Source: Geminicoccaceae bacterium (GTDB lineage: Bacteria > Pseudomonadota > Alphaproteobacteria > Geminicoccales > Geminicoccaceae). From it: a DNA stretch of 9,074 nt. Made by a program: the position numbers and the translations under genes. The notes beneath the pieces are model-generated. The model was not told the origin of the DNA. It worked only from the letters and a program-made list of their open reading frames with translations, and searched no databases. How positions within the stretch are numbered: position 1 is the stretch's first letter; each line of letters opens with the position of its first letter. Location of the stretch: contig JAGREZ010000068.1 of assembly GCA_020446285.1 (NCBI GenBank), positions 1 to 9,074 on the forward strand, given 5' to 3'. This document shows positions 7,041-9,074 of this stretch, piece after piece.

Positions 7041-7478
7041 TTATGCCGCGGTTGGACGGGCGGCGGTGAACGCGTAGCCTTCCGGGCTCAGGACGGTGCC
7101 CTCGTGGAGGCCGTGGGGTTTGTCGCGCGGTGGTTCTATGATGTGGGCGCCGAGTGCTTCGGCGCGGGGCAGGGCGTCAGCCGGATCGACACCGAAGAAA
7201 TAGAGCTGCACGCCGGTGCCGCGTGGCGGGTTCTCCGGAAGCAGGCCCAGGATCGGGTGGCTGCCGTAGGTTGCGTCGTGATGGATCTGCATGAAGGTCG
7301 TACCGTGCTCGATGATCGCAAAGTCCTTCGAGACCCGGTGCGCCCGGCAACCGAAGGCTTCCACCAGCAACCGTGCCAGGCGCTCGACATCGACACTCAG
7401 GAGATTGATGCCGATTCCCTCGAGCGAGCGTCCGAAGGTTTCCGCGCTGACGGTTTCGAGATCCATGTCGGTCAGCAT
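7041..7478 (-). CDS. VOC-fold (glyoxalase/bleomycin-resistance-like) small protein
   Basis: A 145-aa product with the paired beta-alpha-beta-beta-beta layout of the vicinal oxygen chelate superfamily: GINLLSVDVERLARLLVEAF (residues 21-42 region) as the first module and TGVQLYFFGVDPADALPRAE (88-107) as the second, ending HEGTVLSPEGYAF (125-137). The first ligand His of glyoxalase-type proteins, expected near residue 24, is replaced (GINLL), and no Glu stands in the usual last position after GYAF. A classical four-ligand metal site is therefore doubtful and the reaction unknown. It is too short for 4-hydroxyphenylpyruvate dioxygenase. The ATG at 7478 overlaps the stop of the hydrolase gene by 7 bases; an internal ATG at 7466 is a possible alternative start. 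Ninety bases separate it from the hmgA remnant. Confidence 0.75.
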   Translation of the reverse strand: MLTDMDLETVSAETFGRSLEGIGINLLSVDVERLARLLVEAFGCRAHRVSKDFAIIEHGTTFMQIHHDATYGSHPILGLLPENPPRGTGVQLYFFGVDPADALPRAEALGAHIIEPPRDKPHGLHEGTVLSPEGYAFTAARPTAA

Positions 7479-8173
7479 CCCATCCGTTCGGCGAGATCGA
7501 GCAGATCGCAGGCGATGATCGTCCAGTCGGCGCCTGCTTCGCGGTCCTCGTCATGGCCGTCGCCATATTCCTCCGGCCGCGCGAAGAACCCTGTCTGCAA
7601 TCCGCAGTCGCGGGCGGCGGCCAGATCACTGTTGTGGGCAGCGACCATCATGCAGCGTCCGGGCGGTAGATCGAGCAGGTCGGCGGAGCCCAGGTAGGTT
7701 TCGCGCATCGGCTTGTAGGATCGGGTCGGCTCGGCCCCGAGAATGACGTCGAAGGGCATTCCGTTATTCTTCGCCAGCCGCGTCATGAGCGCGACATTGC
7801 CGTTCGAGCAGGGGGCGACGATGTATTTCTTCCTCAATCGCATCAGACCCTCGACGACATCCGGCCAGGGTGCGAGGCGATGCCAGACACGGTTGAGATG
7901 ATCGATTTCCTCGTCGTTCAGGCCGGTGACGGCAAATTCATCCAGTGTTTCAAGCAGGTTTTCCCGGTGCAGCACGTCGAGACGGACGAAGCCGCGACGT
8001 CCCGAGCGGATCCGCTCCATCGACGGCTGATAGCGACCGCGCCAGGCCCGGGCGAAGGCATCGCCATCGACCGTTGGCAGGAGCGTGGCGAGTTCGCGGG
8101 CGATGGAGCCGCGCCAGTCGACGAGTGTGCCGAAGACGTCGAACAAAAGAGCCTCGACCGGTTCGTTTGCCAT
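7472..8173 (-). CDS. HAD-superfamily hydrolase, haloacid dehalogenase type II-like
   Basis: A 233-aa cytoplasmic HAD hydrolase. Motif I is LFDVFGTLVDW with nucleophile D12 and T16, motif II is CSNGN (S123, N124), motif III the lysine K154 in SYKP, and motif IV is AAHNSDLAAARDCG (N181, D183). The spacing and the AHNxDL form match the L-2-haloacid dehalogenase group, in which D12 attacks the carbon bearing the halogen. Cap-domain arginines are present in AWRGRYQP (43-50) near the position of the substrate-binding Arg. True dehalogenase activity is not proven; many members act as phosphatases or on unknown substrates. The start at 8173 has a modest GGGGA about 10 bases upstream. It overlaps the VOC gene by 7 bases, making a two-gene unit, with a candidate promoter and large dyad just upstream. 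Confidence 0.86.
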   Translation of the reverse strand: MANEPVEALLFDVFGTLVDWRGSIARELATLLPTVDGDAFARAWRGRYQPSMERIRSGRRGFVRLDVLHRENLLETLDEFAVTGLNDEEIDHLNRVWHRLAPWPDVVEGLMRLRKKYIVAPCSNGNVALMTRLAKNNGMPFDVILGAEPTRSYKPMRETYLGSADLLDLPPGRCMMVAAHNSDLAAARDCGLQTGFFARPEEYGDGHDEDREAGADWTIIACDLLDLAERMGC

Positions 8174-8197
8174 GCCTGTCTATTCCCCAGTACATCG

Positions 8198-8228
8198 ATC
8201 CAGACGGATCATACTGATCTGACTGGAT
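8198..8228 (-). promoter_or_regulatory. 31-bp interrupted palindrome on a candidate -10 box (probable operator)
   Basis: Twelve of fifteen base pairs around the centre at 8213 are symmetric: outer arms ATCCAG (8198-8203) and CTGGAT (8223-8228), inner arms GATCA (8207-8211) and TGATC (8215-8219), plus the pair at 8205/8221. Read leftward it contains TATGAT (8213..8208), five of six matches to a -10 consensus, 34 bases upstream of the HAD-hydrolase ATG. No good -35 lies at 17 bases, which would fit an activated or weak promoter. A dimeric or tetrameric regulator is the simplest reading; no regulator gene is in the window. Confidence 0.5.
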
Positions 8229-8238
8229 AAAAATTGAT

Positions 8239-8297
8239 GCAAAAACAAGGAACTGGCGCTCGGGTGAATGAACGAAGTGAATGCGCCCGAGCACCAG
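8239..8297 (-). terminator. Rho-independent terminator after the rightmost gene
   Basis: On the minus strand CTGGTGCTCGGG (8297..8286) pairs with CCCGAGCGCCAG (8264..8253): 12 bp with one G-U wobble and a 21-base loop, followed by TTCCTTGTTTTTGC. It lies 13 bases after the stop of the gene ending at 8310 and separates it from the HAD-VOC unit. The loop has the near-repeat TGAATG on the plus strand at both sides. Confidence 0.75.
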
Positions 8298-8309
8298 TAT
8301 CCGGACCAC

Positions 8310-9074
8310 TCAGAAATTCAGCGAGATGTCGCGGTGATGAGCCATGCAGGCCGCAACCTCCTTTGCCATCTCCTCGCCAAGGCGCGATTGCTGCCGCAGG
8401 CCGAGCGAGTCGCGGATCGTGGCCTCGTAGGAATCGAGCTCCTCGCCGATCGCGGCTGCGGCGTTCGATCGCCACTCCGCCTCGACGGCCTGTGCGGCCA
8501 GCGACTCGTCGAGCAACGCGCTGGCTTCCTCACGATTCTCCTGACCGGGTTTCATCGCCCGTCGCGCCTTTGACAGCGGTGAGCGGATATCGCTCGCACC
8601 ATCCAGCGCACCGAGGCGTTCCTCCACCAGCTTGATCGCTTCCTGCACTTCTGCGCCGCCGGCATTGTCGACCAGCGGGCGCAAGGCCTCGATCTCGGGG
8701 CGGATGGCCGCGATGGTATCGGCCTGGGCGAGCAGCAGGCGAACCTCGGCGATACCCTCGTAGGAATCGTCGGCAGCACGGCGATACTGCATGCGCGCAC
8801 GGTTCTCGGCGCCTGCCAGTTGCAGATAGGCCTTGTGCTTTTCATCCCAGTCGGCGGGGATCTGTGCCTCGATCGACTGGCGCTCGTTTTCGAGGAGGGC
8901 CTTGCGGTCGGCAAGACGTGCCTTGGCTGCGTCGCTGGCATTGGGATTGGCCGCCATGTGCGACGCATCGCGCTCGAGCCCTTCGAGTTCGGTTTCGATC
9001 TGGCGGATCAGGCGCTGGAGATTGCTGACGTCCGCATGCAGCGGGCGGTAGTCGACCGCAAACGCCTCGGCTTC
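8310..9074 (-). CDS. Hypothetical Ala/Glu/Arg-rich protein, probably coiled-coil, C-terminal part (cut by window edge)
   Basis: The frame is open from the TGA at 8312..8310 to the right edge, so at least 254 C-terminal residues are present. An ATG at 8957 is internal rather than the start, because coding-like sequence (ADVSNLQRLIRQIETELEGL) continues upstream of it without a stop. The product is rich in Ala, Glu, Arg and Leu, with heptad-like stretches such as RLADRKALLENERQSIEAQI and long helices to the end; it closes with MAHHRDISLNF. No transmembrane segment, signal peptide, cysteine pair or enzymatic motif is seen in this part. I do not recognise a family. A strong terminator follows the gene. 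The missing N-terminus may hold a membrane anchor or another domain. Confidence 0.75.
   Translation of the reverse strand, partial: EAEAFAVDYRPLHADVSNLQRLIRQIETELEGLERDASHMAANPNASDAAKARLADRKALLENERQSIEAQIPADWDEKHKAYLQLAGAENRARMQYRRAADDSYEGIAEVRLLLAQADTIAAIRPEIEALRPLVDNAGGAEVQEAIKLVEERLGALDGASDIRSPLSKARRAMKPGQENREEASALLDESLAAQAVEAEWRSNAAAAIGEELDSYEATIRDSLGLRQQSRLGEEMAKEVAACMAHHRDISLNF

Noticed and set aside
8837..8957. ATG at 8957 as the start of the rightmost gene
   Set aside because: The same frame stays open and protein-like through to the window edge, and there is no good ribosome site before 8957.

Overview
The window is GC-rich, tightly packed proteobacterial chromosome, most likely from an alphaproteobacterium. 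The clearest signs are the moaC-moeA-lexA block, a LexA of the alphaproteobacterial type, and a LexA operator of the direct-repeat form GAAC-N7-GAAC in front of lexA. I cannot name a genus. No rRNA, tRNA, CRISPR array, insertion sequence or phage gene is visible.

Left part (1-2868). The first 142 bases are the 5' end of a leftward gene for a secreted solute-binding protein of an ABC transporter. It starts at TTG and is cut by the window edge. Divergent from it runs moaC-moeA (molybdenum cofactor synthesis, coupled by an ATGA overlap), then lexA (SOS repressor). lexA has its own promoter, overlapped by a perfect LexA box. This shows that the longest possible lexA frame starts too early and that the real start is a TTG at 2134.

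Middle part (2953-6950), all leftward. This is a compact catabolic operon pointing to homogentisate. Read 5' to 3' on the minus strand it holds: a wreck of homogentisate 1,2-dioxygenase (hmgA) reduced to its first ~28 and last ~25 codons; a fumarylacetoacetate hydrolase starting directly after the hmgA stop; an unusual metallo-beta-lactamase-fold protein that has lost three of its four second-metal ligands; a large FAD aromatic hydroxylase; and a 65-residue DUF2783-type protein. The last two resemble the two-component 3-hydroxyphenylacetate 6-hydroxylase (MhaA flavoprotein plus small MhaB coupling protein) that makes homogentisate in Pseudomonas putida. The locus therefore looks like a 3-hydroxyphenylacetate-to-fumarate/acetoacetate route whose ring-cleavage gene has been deleted from inside. 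Another hmgA copy elsewhere, or a changed role for the remaining genes, would be needed.

Right part (7041-9074), also leftward. A haloacid-dehalogenase-type hydrolase overlaps a small VOC-fold protein and forms a two-gene unit. Upstream of it lie a 31-bp interrupted palindrome centred on a TATGAT -10 element (a probable operator) and a rho-independent terminator that ends the next gene. That last gene is an Ala/Glu/Arg-rich, probably coiled-coil protein of unknown function, open to the right edge of the window.
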